Shown here piece by piece: positions 23,244 to 31,643 of a DNA stretch of 32,171 nucleotides. The DNA comes from Chthonomonadaceae bacterium (GTDB taxonomy: Bacteria; Armatimonadota; Chthonomonadetes; Chthonomonadales; Chthonomonadaceae): positions 1 to 32,171 of the forward strand of contig JANXSG010000247.1 in the NCBI GenBank assembly GCA_025352825.1, read 5' to 3'. The number at the start of each line of letters is the position of its first letter. Position 1 is the stretch's first letter. The notes beneath the pieces were generated by a model. The model made no database searches and had not been told where the DNA came from. It saw only the letters and a program-made list of their open reading frames with translations. The translations under genes and the position numbers were made by a program.

Positions 23244-23840
23244 TTAAAGCTCGTTCAGGCGCTGTTGTTTATCTTCCAATGCCAAACCCGATACAGCAGA
23301 AAACCCGAGTGATTGAATGGTAACAGCAGAGGATAGATCATCTGCATTGGAGGGTGTAAAAATGTAGATGCCGCTGCGAACGGAGGCGAAGTCGGGTGCA
23401 CTGCCGATGATTTGGCTGAGCATATATTCAGGCATCCAGAAGACAAGTGGACAAGGGCAGTCTTTGATGAAATGATTCCGAGCCGCGTTCAGGTTCAGGA
23501 GAAATGGGATAGTGCGAGGTTTGGAATCACTGCGTATCCAGTTCTCCAAGCCATAAACGAACACTGCATCGGGCAAGGGAGCTTCAAGAACCGTGCGAAG
23601 GAGATAAGAGAGATGTGGAATCTCTTCGCGAACCGGGACATCCTGAATTCTGAGTTCTGGGACTTCCTCTCGCAGCGCTTTCATTTGCCGGTCTCGCTCA
23701 TCCGCCGAGTTACACAGCGCGAAAACTAGCGAGAATCCTTTAGCGTAACGTAATTCACGAGTTAAAGTAGCCCGTTGTTCATCGTTCTCGGGAAGAGGAC
23801 CATTGAATATATCGTAGAGTTCTGAGGAGTCATCATTCAT
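23244..23840 (-). CDS. P-loop-less STAND (iSTAND-like) domain protein
   Basis: A 198-residue protein that resembles the N-terminal NTPase-like domain normally fused to TPRs. Segments are GFSLVFALCNSADERDRQM, where a Walker A loop would be expected but is absent; AVFVYGLENW in the Walker B position; and LNLNAARNHFIKDCPCPLVF followed by WMPEYMLSQI, a highly characteristic block of this group. It should act by protein contact rather than ATP hydrolysis. Its start overlaps the previous gene's end by four bases (ATGA). It ends RLNEL-TAA, and the next codon in the same frame is the ATG of the TPR part; changing that stop to a sense codon would restore a 447-residue fusion. Confidence 0.7.
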   Translation of the reverse strand: MNDDSSELYDIFNGPLPENDEQRATLTRELRYAKGFSLVFALCNSADERDRQMKALREEVPELRIQDVPVREEIPHLSYLLRTVLEAPLPDAVFVYGLENWIRSDSKPRTIPFLLNLNAARNHFIKDCPCPLVFWMPEYMLSQIIGSAPDFASVRSGIYIFTPSNADDLSSAVTIQSLGFSAVSGLALEDKQQRLNEL

Positions 23841-24289
23841 GGCTTAATAGTTTGTTGCAGCGCTTTTACTGCACTTTTGAATTGCCGCAGTTCGCGAACA
23901 ATGGGATGTATTGCATACCAAGGCTCCGCAGCCTCAAAGACACTTTCATTTTCACCACCATTCATGTATTCAAGCACGCAGAGATTTTCCAGGAGTACTC
24001 GCCGATCCAAATCGTTACTATCCCAAGTCTTGTCCTTTGAGCGTTCGAGTTGCGCCAATAGCGGCCACTGGCTGGTTCGAATGGTGGTACTGTACGTCGT
24101 GACAGATTTCTGTATAGCTTTTTGTGCGGCTAGCAAACCTATAGGTGTGGTTTTCGTCTCTCGTGTTGTCTGTTGGACAAAAGTCATAAATTGCCTAACA
24201 TGTCCGCCACAGTAATTCAACAGAAAATCGAGTGCATCCTCATCAATCACCTCACGAATATTCTGCCTCTTAGCCCGCTTGAGAAGCAT
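23837..24289 (-). CDS. C-terminal part of the STAND-like ATPase (other frame)
   Basis: A 150-residue frame beginning MLLKRAKRQNIREVIDEDAL, followed by DFLLNYCGGHVRQFMTFVQQ, the helical lid typical after a STAND/AAA core, and a predicted winged-helix-like end with ENLCVLEYMNG and AIHPIVREL. It lacks its own nucleotide-binding site and fits directly onto the upstream ATPase if one A is added to the AAA run before its ATG (24289-24291 on the plus strand). It overlaps the upstream frame by 43 bases. It is best read as the second half of one broken or recoded gene covering 23837-25209. Confidence 0.75.
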   Translation of the reverse strand: MLLKRAKRQNIREVIDEDALDFLLNYCGGHVRQFMTFVQQTTRETKTTPIGLLAAQKAIQKSVTTYSTTIRTSQWPLLAQLERSKDKTWDSNDLDRRVLLENLCVLEYMNGGENESVFEAAEPWYAIHPIVRELRQFKSAVKALQQTIKP

Positions 24290-25209
24290 TTCAGTGGTTT
24301 GTCACGCCCTGGCTGGAAACGGAGATGATTTTCCCGTGTGAATGTTTTGACATTTGGAAGAATAAAAGGCTTACGTCCATATAGGGCTTCTAATTGAGGT
24401 TCAATAGAACGTACAAGTCCAAGTGGTATCGTATATATAATATTAGCACGCAGGGCATTAAGTTGAGTCGCACCATCTACAAAAAGTGCCCGCTCAGATT
24501 CGTCTCCCTGAGATTTCCCCGCTACCTGACGTATTCGTTCCATATTATCAACAATCAAAACTATATTATCATATTTTGGCCCACCATCTTGAGGATTGTG
24601 CATCGCCAACCGATTTCGTACATCAATCAGTAACGTGTTTATCTCACTGATTAACGATGGCATTTGTGGTTCGAGATGATTTCTAACTTCGGTGCGGGTT
24701 TTGCGGTCGGCCTGCTTAAGGCCAATTTCTACCTTTCCTTTCCAGAGTGGAATATCTATTTTTTTTACTTCCACATCACTAAAAAGCAAACTTCTAATTT
24801 CTTCCCAGCGCTTTTCAAAATAGCCTGCTTTGAGTCCAATACCTTCTTTCTCATGAAGTTCAGCAGAAATTTCCGCCACAATTGCATGCAGTATCTCCAA
24901 TAGCGAAGAGTCGAATACATCCAAATAATCCAGTACATTTATGACTATGGGAAAGTATCGTTTATGATAGCAATTAGGCCCGTGCCGAAGTAGTTCATGA
25001 GCTAAATGCTCTAGTTCAGACGATTTCCCGCTTCCCAGATGACCGGTAAACAGAGCAGTGATTGATTCTGTGGATTCATCAAAATCCTGGCAAATCTGCT
25101 GGATGAAAACATCCCCTCCACGCACATTTGTTAGGTCCACATACTGATCAGGTTCCGCCGGGAGGAGTGGATGGCAGGCGTTTAACAGTTGCTTAAGGAT
25201 CGCGTCCAT
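24247..25209 (-). CDS. STAND-like P-loop ATPase, N-terminal part
   Basis: 320 residues from the ATG at 25209. Opening NACHPLLPAEPDQYVDLTNV is typical of a group of cyanobacterial and soil-bacterial AAA/STAND ATPases. Walker A is FTGHLGSGKSSEL (G56-S63); Walker B is IVLIVDNME (D221, with N222 where an acidic residue is common). The tail after about residue 297 (PGRDKPLKCFSSG) is out-of-frame sequence caused by a one-base shift near 24290. It is expected to switch on ATP binding and pass the signal to the iSTAND-TPR protein encoded next. AAGGA before the ATG and an extended -10 upstream define the operon start; longer frames to 25521 cross that promoter. Confidence 0.8.
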   Translation of the reverse strand: MDAILKQLLNACHPLLPAEPDQYVDLTNVRGGDVFIQQICQDFDESTESITALFTGHLGSGKSSELEHLAHELLRHGPNCYHKRYFPIVINVLDYLDVFDSSLLEILHAIVAEISAELHEKEGIGLKAGYFEKRWEEIRSLLFSDVEVKKIDIPLWKGKVEIGLKQADRKTRTEVRNHLEPQMPSLISEINTLLIDVRNRLAMHNPQDGGPKYDNIVLIVDNMERIRQVAGKSQGDESERALFVDGATQLNALRANIIYTIPLGLVRSIEPQLEALYGRKPFILPNVKTFTRENHLRFQPGRDKPLKCFSSGLRGRIFVR

Positions 25210-25245
25210 ATCATTACGTCCTTCTGAAGTTGTAACTCTATTGGA

Positions 25246-25254
25246 ATTATACCA
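25246..25254 (-). promoter_or_regulatory. Extended -10 promoter of the STAND operon
   Basis: TGGTATAAT on the minus strand, about 37 bases before the ATPase start codon. Same TG-N-TATAAT form as the brnTA promoter; no clear -35. Confidence 0.45.
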
Positions 25255-25429
25255 TACAGCTGTAACTCGACATGAGTTCGCCTCACTACGCAATCTTTCG
25301 ATCCCTGAGATTGGAATGTAATGAATACATGCAACAAGGCTCGGTCGTTCTTGTCTAATCTGGTGAAATGTCGTGCAATGCAAATGACAGTTATTTCCCT
25401 GATGATAAGAGGGCTTCAAGGTAAGATTA

Positions 25430-27895
25430 ATGCGATTTTCCCGTTTATATATACTTCCCGTTCTGCTCATATCGACTGCACTCCCTGCTATTGCCTCGGG
25501 CTCATTGATCAATAAGTCCAAATCAAATTCATTAATTCCGCTTGTCAGCTATCAAGAAACAATCGCCCCCATATTAAAAGCCAGGTGTTACAGCTGCCAC
25601 GCCGCAGATGCACATAGTGGCGGACTGATACTCGATTCGCCTTTATCACTGTTCAAAGGCGGAGCGAAGACCGCCTCGGCAATTGTCGTGAAGGGAAGCC
25701 CATCCTCAAGTTTGCTGATCAGCTACCTGCGAGGCAAGAAGCAGCCCCGTATGCCTATGAAAGCACCCCCGCTTCCTGCAGATCAGATCGCACTCATTGA
25801 GACCTGGATAAAACAGGGTGCGAAGATCGATCAGATCAAGCTCGGATGGCCTTACACACCTCCAAAACAGTTCGCTGTCCCCCAAGTAAAGAATAGCGCC
25901 TGGGTTCATAATCCTATCGATAACTTTGTGCTCGCAAAGCTGGAATCCAAAAGTTTGAAGCCCGCTGCACCCGCTGCACGAGTTGCGCTGCTGCGCCGGG
26001 TGTACGCTGATCTGGTGGGTGTTCCACCCAATCCAGAGGAGGCCAAGTCCTTCCTTTCAGATACAACGCCAAAAGCCTATGAAAAGTTGGTGGATCGCCT
26101 TCTGGCCGATCATCGGTATGGAGAAAGATGGGGGCGGCACTGGCTCGATCTGGTGAGGTATGCCGATTCGCAGGGATATGAGGCCGACAACACTCGCATG
26201 CGCGCATGGCGTTTCCGCGACTATGTGATCCGCTCCTTCAACAGCGATAAACCCTACGACCGCTTCATCAAAGAGCAGTTGGCTGGTGACGAACTCTATC
26301 CAAGCGACTCCGATGCCATTACTGCAACGGGCTATGCACGCCTGTGTTCCTGGGATGAGCTCTCTACAGATCATGATCAGCGCTGGCAGGACTATCTCAA
26401 CGATGCCACCGACACTACCGGCTCTGTGATGCTAGGTCTCACGGTGGGCTGCGCACGATGCCATGATCATAAGTACGACCGCATCTCTCAGGCAGACTAC
26501 TACCGGATGCAGGCATTCTTCAGACCCACAAAATGGACAGAAGCAAACCTTCCGAATAGTGGAAACGATCCTCCCGCGCTGCGTGAGAAAATCTCCGAGG
26601 CGGAAACGCACCTCGTTCCACTGCGAAAACAGCGTGAGGAACTGAAAGAAAAGTATCGTGCCGCTTCTCTTGCTAAGAAAGAGAAGACTGCAAAACCTGG
26701 CGATAAAGTGGTGGTAAGCGATGACGATATTAATAACGCCATGCCAGAGCACGACCGAATAAAACGCGAGCAGCTGCAGAACGAAATCGGTCACTGGGAG
26801 AGTGTGGAAGAGCCGTTCAAGCCGATTGCAGATGTGATTTCAGACGAGAAAGACATTCCCAAAACCTTCCTCTTAAAGAGGGGGAATCTTCTCACTCCAG
26901 GGTCAGAAGTACAACCAGGGTTTGTGGCTTCACTTGCCGGAGGTGAAGAACGTCCGGCGAAAATCATTCCACCTTCGGGAGGAGCTACGACTGGACGACG
27001 TACTGCACTGGCGAACTGGATAACAAGTGCGAATAACCCGGTCACAGCACGAGTGATGGTCAACCGAATCTGGCAGCATCATTTTGGTCGTGGCATTGTG
27101 GCTACGCCTTCCGACTTTGGAAAAAACGGAGATAAGCCTACCCATCCAGAACTGCTCGATTGGCTGGCTAATCAGTTTGTGAAAAATGGGTGGAGCATCA
27201 AGCAGATGCATCGTTTGATGGTACTTTCTAACACGTACCAGATGTTGACACATACTGATCCGGTGGCAGTTAAGAAAGATCCAACCAATACTCTATTCTG
27301 GCGAATGAATCGCATTCGTCTGGAGGGAGAGGTTCTACGAGACAGTATTCTCTCTGTAAGCGGCAGGCTGAATCCCGAAATGTATGGGCCTGGCGTCTTC
27401 CCCAAACTGAGCGAAGAGGTACTCTCGACCGGCTCTACGCACAAATGGGGAGCTTCCAGCGAAGCTGATAGCCTGCGCCGAACAGTGTATGTATTTCAGC
27501 GGCGCTCGCTCCCACTGCCGATTGTAGAAGCATTCGATGGGCCGGATATGGTAAATACCTGCCCTCGGCGATCTACCACGACCATCTCGCCACAAGCCCT
27601 TGCTCTATTCAACGGTGAGTTCAGTATCAGCGAGTCTAAGAAGATTGCAGAACGCGTGATCCAAGACGCGGGTCCCGATCCGATAAATCAGATTGTACAC
27701 TCTTATGAACTTACTCTCATCCGTAAACCCACATTCAGCCAGCAACAATTGGTGTTAAAATTTATCGAGAACCAGACCAGGCTTCATCTGCAGGATAAAC
27801 AGAATCCGACCGATCTCAGTAATGCGAAGGCGAGTGCCTTGGCCGATTTTTGTCATGTGCTTATAAATACAAATGAGTTTTTGTATCTGGACTGA
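25430..27895 (+). CDS. PSCyt1 / DUF1549 / DUF1553 cytochrome-like protein
   Basis: An 821-residue exported protein. Signal peptide about residues 1-23 (LYILPVLLISTALPAIASG). A planctomycete-type cytochrome domain (PSCyt1) follows with one haem motif CYSCH at 53-57 and PRMPMKAPPLPADQIALIETW. Next come DUF1549 (DNFVLAKLESKSLKPAA, LLRRVYADLVGVPPNPEEA, RYGERWGRHWLDLVRYADSQ) and DUF1553 (NRIWQHHFGRGIVATPSDFG, RSTTTISPQALALFNGEF). A charged helical stretch lies between them. It is followed by DUF1501, the standard partner; the pair is thought to act on polysaccharides or other polymers in the periplasm, but the chemistry is unproven. AAGG precedes the ATG. Confidence 0.88.
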   Translation: MRFSRLYILPVLLISTALPAIASGSLINKSKSNSLIPLVSYQETIAPILKARCYSCHAADAHSGGLILDSPLSLFKGGAKTASAIVVKGSPSSSLLISYLRGKKQPRMPMKAPPLPADQIALIETWIKQGAKIDQIKLGWPYTPPKQFAVPQVKNSAWVHNPIDNFVLAKLESKSLKPAAPAARVALLRRVYADLVGVPPNPEEAKSFLSDTTPKAYEKLVDRLLADHRYGERWGRHWLDLVRYADSQGYEADNTRMRAWRFRDYVIRSFNSDKPYDRFIKEQLAGDELYPSDSDAITATGYARLCSWDELSTDHDQRWQDYLNDATDTTGSVMLGLTVGCARCHDHKYDRISQADYYRMQAFFRPTKWTEANLPNSGNDPPALREKISEAETHLVPLRKQREELKEKYRAASLAKKEKTAKPGDKVVVSDDDINNAMPEHDRIKREQLQNEIGHWESVEEPFKPIADVISDEKDIPKTFLLKRGNLLTPGSEVQPGFVASLAGGEERPAKIIPPSGGATTGRRTALANWITSANNPVTARVMVNRIWQHHFGRGIVATPSDFGKNGDKPTHPELLDWLANQFVKNGWSIKQMHRLMVLSNTYQMLTHTDPVAVKKDPTNTLFWRMNRIRLEGEVLRDSILSVSGRLNPEMYGPGVFPKLSEEVLSTGSTHKWGASSEADSLRRTVYVFQRRSLPLPIVEAFDGPDMVNTCPRRSTTTISPQALALFNGEFSISESKKIAERVIQDAGPDPINQIVHSYELTLIRKPTFSQQQLVLKFIENQTRLHLQDKQNPTDLSNAKASALADFCHVLINTNEFLYLD

Positions 27896-27899
27896 GGAA

Positions 27900-28020
27900 C
27901 CTCACCCCAACCCCTCTCCCATACACTCGTTCCTCGTTGGGAGAGGGACAGATGCACGAATTACTTCTCCCTGCTCTTTCGCGAGCTATCGAGCGAAATG
28001 GGAACGGTGCAGAGGTGAGG
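27900..28020. repeat. Double-hairpin intergenic element
   Basis: CCTCACC and GGTGAGG bracket two hairpins; the first has the ten-base stem CCCTCTCCCA/TGGGAGAGGG and the second includes GCTCTTTCGCGAGCTATCGA. It lies between the DUF1553 and DUF1501 genes and resembles 31733-31790. It could lower expression of the second gene. Confidence 0.6.
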
Positions 28021-28055
28021 TTGAAAATGATTAGTTTTAGATCATGGAGAGCTTA

Positions 28056-29534
28056 ATGTCAGACGAGATTATAATCCGAGGATCGCAGCATTTCCAAGCG
28101 GCGATATCAAGGAGAGAGTTTCTTTCCCGTGCGGGCACAGGATTTGGGGGGATGGCCCTATCGTTCCTGATGGCTCAGGAGGCGGAGGCAGCCGCACGGA
28201 GCGGTAAGGCACGTGTCAATCCTCTTGCTCCGAAGACACCCATGATTCCGGCCAAGGCTAAATCTGTCATTTTCCTTTTCATGTATGGTGGCGTGAGCCA
28301 TGTGGATACATTCGACCCCAAACCCGATCTTGTAAAATACAACGGTAAATCGCTCAATACGGATGTACTCAAGGGTGTAGGTGAAATAAAGACTTTTGGC
28401 GGAGATTCTCACGCTCCATTGATGCGAAGCCCGTTCTCGTTTAAGAAATATGGAAAGTCAGGGATCGAAGTCTCGGAAATCTATCCGAATGTGGGCGCAT
28501 GTGTGGACGATATCTGTTTTGTTCGCTCAATCTACGGCGACAGCAATAACCATGCGCCTGCCCTCTTCGAGATGAACACCGGATCTATTCTACAGGGACA
28601 TCCTTCGGTTGGCTCGTGGGTCACTTATGGGCTTGGCACATCCAACCAGGATCTGCCGGCTTATGTCGTCATGACCGATCATCGCGGCGGCCCTATCGGC
28701 GGCGCGCCAAACTGGTCGAGTGGATTCATGCCTGCCACATACCAGGGCACTGTTTTCCGGTCGAACGGTACTCCGATATTGGATCTGGCGCCGAGTGACG
28801 GCATGTCGGCTGCGGAGCAGAGAGCCAGTCTCGACCTGCTGGGGAAACTTAATGAAGAGCATCTGCAGGCGAACCCGGGTGACAGCGATCTGGAGGCACG
28901 AATAGCGGCTTACGAACTGGCATACCGCATGCAGGCACACGCTCCGGAGGTGGTGGATATTTCGACTGAAACGGAAGAAACGAAGACACTCTATGGTTTG
29001 AATAAAAAAGAGACCGAAGAGTTTGGCCGTAAATGCCTTCTCGCCAGAAGGCTGGTGGAACGCGGTGTTCGTTTCGTGCAGTTGTACAGCGGTGGCGGGC
29101 ACTCGGACGACACCTGGGATGCGCATGGGGACATCGTTTATAACCATGGAATGCATGCCCGCGAAACCGATCAGCCTATCGCGGCGCTGCTAAAAGATTT
29201 GAAACGCAAAGGACTGCTCGATTCTACATTGGTGGTGTGGGGCGGGGAGTTTGGGCGCATGCCGATATCGCAGGGTGGTAAAGGGCGCGATCACAATCCC
29301 GGTGTACAGACGGTATGGATGGCGGGCGGTGGAATTAAAGGTGGTACCGTCGTCGGTTCCTCGGATGAAGTGGGTTATAAAGCTGGGGACACCCCATACC
29401 ATATCCGCGATCTTCACGCCACTATCCTCCATGCCATGGGCTTGAACGATTTACAGCTCACCTACCTTTACAATGGGCGCAATCAGCGCCTCACTGAGAA
29501 TGGCGGCCAGGTGATTAAACAGGCGTTGGCATAG
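28056..29534 (+). CDS. DUF1501 family, Tat-exported protein
   Basis: A 492-residue protein of the DUF1501 family (alkaline-phosphatase-like fold). The Tat signal is clear: SRREFLSRAGTGFGGMALSF (arginines 19-20) ending at AQEAEAA. The mature part shows FLFMYGGVSHVDTFDPKP, HAPALFEMNTGS, LPAYVVMTD, LYSGGGHSDDTWDAHGDI, VVWGGEFGRMP and GRDHNP, matching the metal-site and sulfatase-like segments of the family. It is encoded 160 bases after its usual partner. GGAGAG eight bases before the ATG at 28056 favours this start over the ATG at 28044. It is expected to work in the periplasm with the PSCyt1/DUF1553 protein. Confidence 0.9.
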   Translation: MSDEIIIRGSQHFQAAISRREFLSRAGTGFGGMALSFLMAQEAEAAARSGKARVNPLAPKTPMIPAKAKSVIFLFMYGGVSHVDTFDPKPDLVKYNGKSLNTDVLKGVGEIKTFGGDSHAPLMRSPFSFKKYGKSGIEVSEIYPNVGACVDDICFVRSIYGDSNNHAPALFEMNTGSILQGHPSVGSWVTYGLGTSNQDLPAYVVMTDHRGGPIGGAPNWSSGFMPATYQGTVFRSNGTPILDLAPSDGMSAAEQRASLDLLGKLNEEHLQANPGDSDLEARIAAYELAYRMQAHAPEVVDISTETEETKTLYGLNKKETEEFGRKCLLARRLVERGVRFVQLYSGGGHSDDTWDAHGDIVYNHGMHARETDQPIAALLKDLKRKGLLDSTLVVWGGEFGRMPISQGGKGRDHNPGVQTVWMAGGGIKGGTVVGSSDEVGYKAGDTPYHIRDLHATILHAMGLNDLQLTYLYNGRNQRLTENGGQVIKQALA

Positions 29535-29586
29535 GATATTAGCTGATCTAACTGCAAAATTTACAGATATAATACATTTGAACATT

Positions 29587-29706
29587 AACCGCGAATTACG
29601 CCAATTGCGCGAATGGATGCATAATATTGTTCTGAAAATCATATCTAATGAACAGATGAATTCTGCCAATAAAATTTTTTTTGCGCAATTGGCGTAATTC
29701 GCGGTT
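29587..29706. repeat. Inverted-repeat element with perfect 24-base ends
   Basis: 29587-29610 and 29683-29706 are perfect inverted copies starting AACCGCGAATTACGCC, separated by 72 AT-rich bases. Non-coding, between DUF1501 and the isomerase-like gene. Folding as RNA would give a long stem, so it may terminate transcription; equally it is a small MITE. Confidence 0.75.
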
Positions 29707-29785
29707 TATTTAAGAAATAATGATATCCATCCACACCTGTATAGAAGGTTAGTCTTAGTGGAATGAATTCGAAGGAGATATCGAT

Positions 29786-30655
29786 TTGAAGCTTGCTGCG
29801 TTTCCAAAGTGTTACATGGATGAATTGTGTATCGACCGTACTATGAGTGTGTTCGACTGGATCGACCTCGCAAAAGCCGAGTTAAAACCATGCGGCGTCA
29901 CCGGCCTGGAGATGTATACGGGTTTCCTGACAAGCTACGACTCAGTCTATCTTTCAAAAGTGAAATCGGCACTGGATGCGGCAGGTTTCGAGATGCCGAT
30001 GTTCTGCGCTTCCCCAGATTTCACTTCTCCAGATCCTACTTATCGCCAGGCAGAAATCGAGAAAGAACGCCAGATGATGGCAGTTTCGGCATCTCTGGGC
30101 GGCTCGACATGCCGAGTTCTCTCCGGGCAGCGGCGCCCTGAAGTGAGCCGTGAAGATGGCGTGAAGTGGGTGGTGGAGTGCATAAATTCGCTGCTCGGCT
30201 ATGCTGAAGAAATAGGCGTCATACTCACGATGGAGAATCATTTCAAAGACAACTACTGGGACTACCCCGAGTTTGCTCAGAAAATGGATATTTTCTGTGA
30301 GATTGTGGGCAAAATCGACAGCCCCTGGTACGGAGTAAACTACGATCCCTCCAATACGCTGATTGCCAACGAAGATCCTATCGAACTTCTGCGCAGAGTA
30401 GCTCCCCGTGTGGTGTCCATGCATGCATCTGATAGGAGATTGAAACCGGATGTAGTTCTTGGTCCGGAAGGTGTCTGGGACTATACGCAGCTCATTCACG
30501 GCGAGATTGGCACAGGAATGAACGACTTCGATGAGATTTACAGCATTCTTCGTGGAGTTGGCTTCGACGGTTGGGTATCCATTGAAGACGGTGTGAATGG
30601 AATAGAAGAACTCAAGCGATCTGCTCTCTACCTGGCGAACAAGATGGGCTTGTAG
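29786..30655 (+). CDS. Sugar phosphate isomerase/epimerase (AP endonuclease 2-like TIM barrel)
   Basis: A 289-residue TIM-barrel protein of the xylose isomerase-like group. Metal-binding candidates are visible on successive strands: E in ILTMENHF, D in YGVNYDPSNT, H in VVSMHASDRR and E in GWVSIEDG near the end. Members isomerise or epimerise sugars, ketoses or inosose derivatives; this substrate is unknown. Start TTG at 29786 is supported by AAGGAG about ten bases upstream. It is followed by a strong hairpin and then the protease gene on the same strand. A role beside the Gfo/Idh/MocA enzyme in sugar breakdown is plausible but they are 22 kb apart. Confidence 0.85.
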   Translation: MKLAAFPKCYMDELCIDRTMSVFDWIDLAKAELKPCGVTGLEMYTGFLTSYDSVYLSKVKSALDAAGFEMPMFCASPDFTSPDPTYRQAEIEKERQMMAVSASLGGSTCRVLSGQRRPEVSREDGVKWVVECINSLLGYAEEIGVILTMENHFKDNYWDYPEFAQKMDIFCEIVGKIDSPWYGVNYDPSNTLIANEDPIELLRRVAPRVVSMHASDRRLKPDVVLGPEGVWDYTQLIHGEIGTGMNDFDEIYSILRGVGFDGWVSIEDGVNGIEELKRSALYLANKMGL

Positions 30656-30699
30656 GCGTTTCAACCGACGATGAGACATATTGGGTATACTATGATGTG

Positions 30700-30739
30700 C
30701 CGAGAATGCCGTATCGATAAGAGGATACGGCATTCTCGG
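30700..30739. terminator. Perfect 16-base hairpin after the isomerase-like gene
   Basis: CCGAGAATGCCGTATC (30700-30715) pairs exactly with 30724-30739 around the loop GATAAGAG. No U-run follows, so it is not a classic intrinsic terminator; it may stop transcription with help, protect the 3' end of the message, or be a protein site. Confidence 0.5.
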
Positions 30740-30790
30740 AAGAGTATTGAGCTATTGATATATCCCTGCTGTTGAGTCGAAAGTGAAGCG

Positions 30791-31477
30791 ATGCAAGATT
30801 TGCTGATGTTCCGAGACCCCGAATATTTTCTGGTCCAGATCATTGTGATCATACTAAGTATCTCTCTCCATGAGTTCGGTCATGCCATTTCTGCGGATAT
30901 GCTTGGGGACGATACTCCCCGCAGCCAGGGAAGAGTGACACTCTGGCCAGATAAACACTTCGATCCAATTGGGTTCATACTGATATTTGTCACCATCAAC
31001 GCCGGACGAGGACTGGGCTGGGGGAAACCAGTACAGGTGAACATAAACAGGCTTCGCCATCCTCGCCGTGATATGCTGCTGGTTGCAGCGGCTGGCCCAC
31101 TCATGAACCTTATACTGGCAGTTATAGCCGGTATAATCATGAGGGTATCCTTTTCAACAGGGCACGATCAGTGGCTTGATCAGAACTTGAGCGGCCAGTA
31201 TGCTACGGTATCGGGCGCTTTTGTGACGGCATTCCTCACACTTAATCTCAGCTTGATGTTTTTCAATCTCATTCCTATCCACCCATTGGACGGTTCAAAA
31301 ATCCTAAGCAGTCTTCTTCCGATCGACCTTTCTATTTCATTTGATAGGTTTATTGGTCAGTGGGGACCGTTTTTAATTCTCAGCCTCTGCTGGATCAGCC
31401 CGGGTACATTGGGTTCGGTAATTGGGCCTGCTGTACGGCAGTCGATATCACTCCTCACCGGCCAAATATGGGGATAG
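30791..31477 (+). CDS. Site-2 protease family (M50) membrane metalloprotease
   Basis: A 228-residue integral membrane protein with several hydrophobic segments. The zinc motif HEFGH is at residues 27-31 inside the first membrane span, and the third ligand is D168 in FFNLIPIHPLDGSKIL. GPLMNLILAVIAG between them is a usual M50 feature. It belongs to the short group without PDZ domains, which cuts membrane proteins within the bilayer, often in regulatory cascades. No anti-sigma factor or other substrate gene is adjacent. AAGTGAAG before the ATG supports the start. trpS follows about 480 bases later. Confidence 0.9.
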   Translation: MQDLLMFRDPEYFLVQIIVIILSISLHEFGHAISADMLGDDTPRSQGRVTLWPDKHFDPIGFILIFVTINAGRGLGWGKPVQVNINRLRHPRRDMLLVAAAGPLMNLILAVIAGIIMRVSFSTGHDQWLDQNLSGQYATVSGAFVTAFLTLNLSLMFFNLIPIHPLDGSKILSSLLPIDLSISFDRFIGQWGPFLILSLCWISPGTLGSVIGPAVRQSISLLTGQIWG

Positions 31478-31498
31478 TTGGAATCTCTCCCGGGAGAA

Positions 31499-31591
31499 GG
31501 GGATGTGAAAGTAATGTGTTTTCCGGGAGTTGAAAACTCCCGGCCAGAAAAAACAGGCGTCTTTCAGACGCGTTTTCCGCCCACAGGGCGG
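31499..31591. repeat. Dispersed hairpin repeat, second copy
   Basis: 31499-31572 matches 329-412. It adds clear hairpins: CCGGGAGT...ACTCCCGG (31523-31543), GCGTCT-TTC-AGACGC (31557-31571) and CCGCCC-ACA-GGGCGG (31577-31591). 31478-31959 contains no gene that I can support; an accidental frame runs through the repeats. Confidence 0.65.
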
Positions 31592-31643
31592 TTGGCCGAA
31601 GGCTTCCATGATAGGTATTTCATTGCGCAGGCGATAAGGATGA

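Noticed and set aside
25210-25521. N-terminal extension of the STAND ATPase
   Set aside because: The extension crosses the likely promoter and overlaps the start of the divergent PSCyt1 gene; the family begins at the ATG at 25209.
28590-29156. Minus-strand frame of 188 codons inside the DUF1501 gene
   Set aside because: Opposite strand of a well-supported family gene, no domain, no ribosome binding site.
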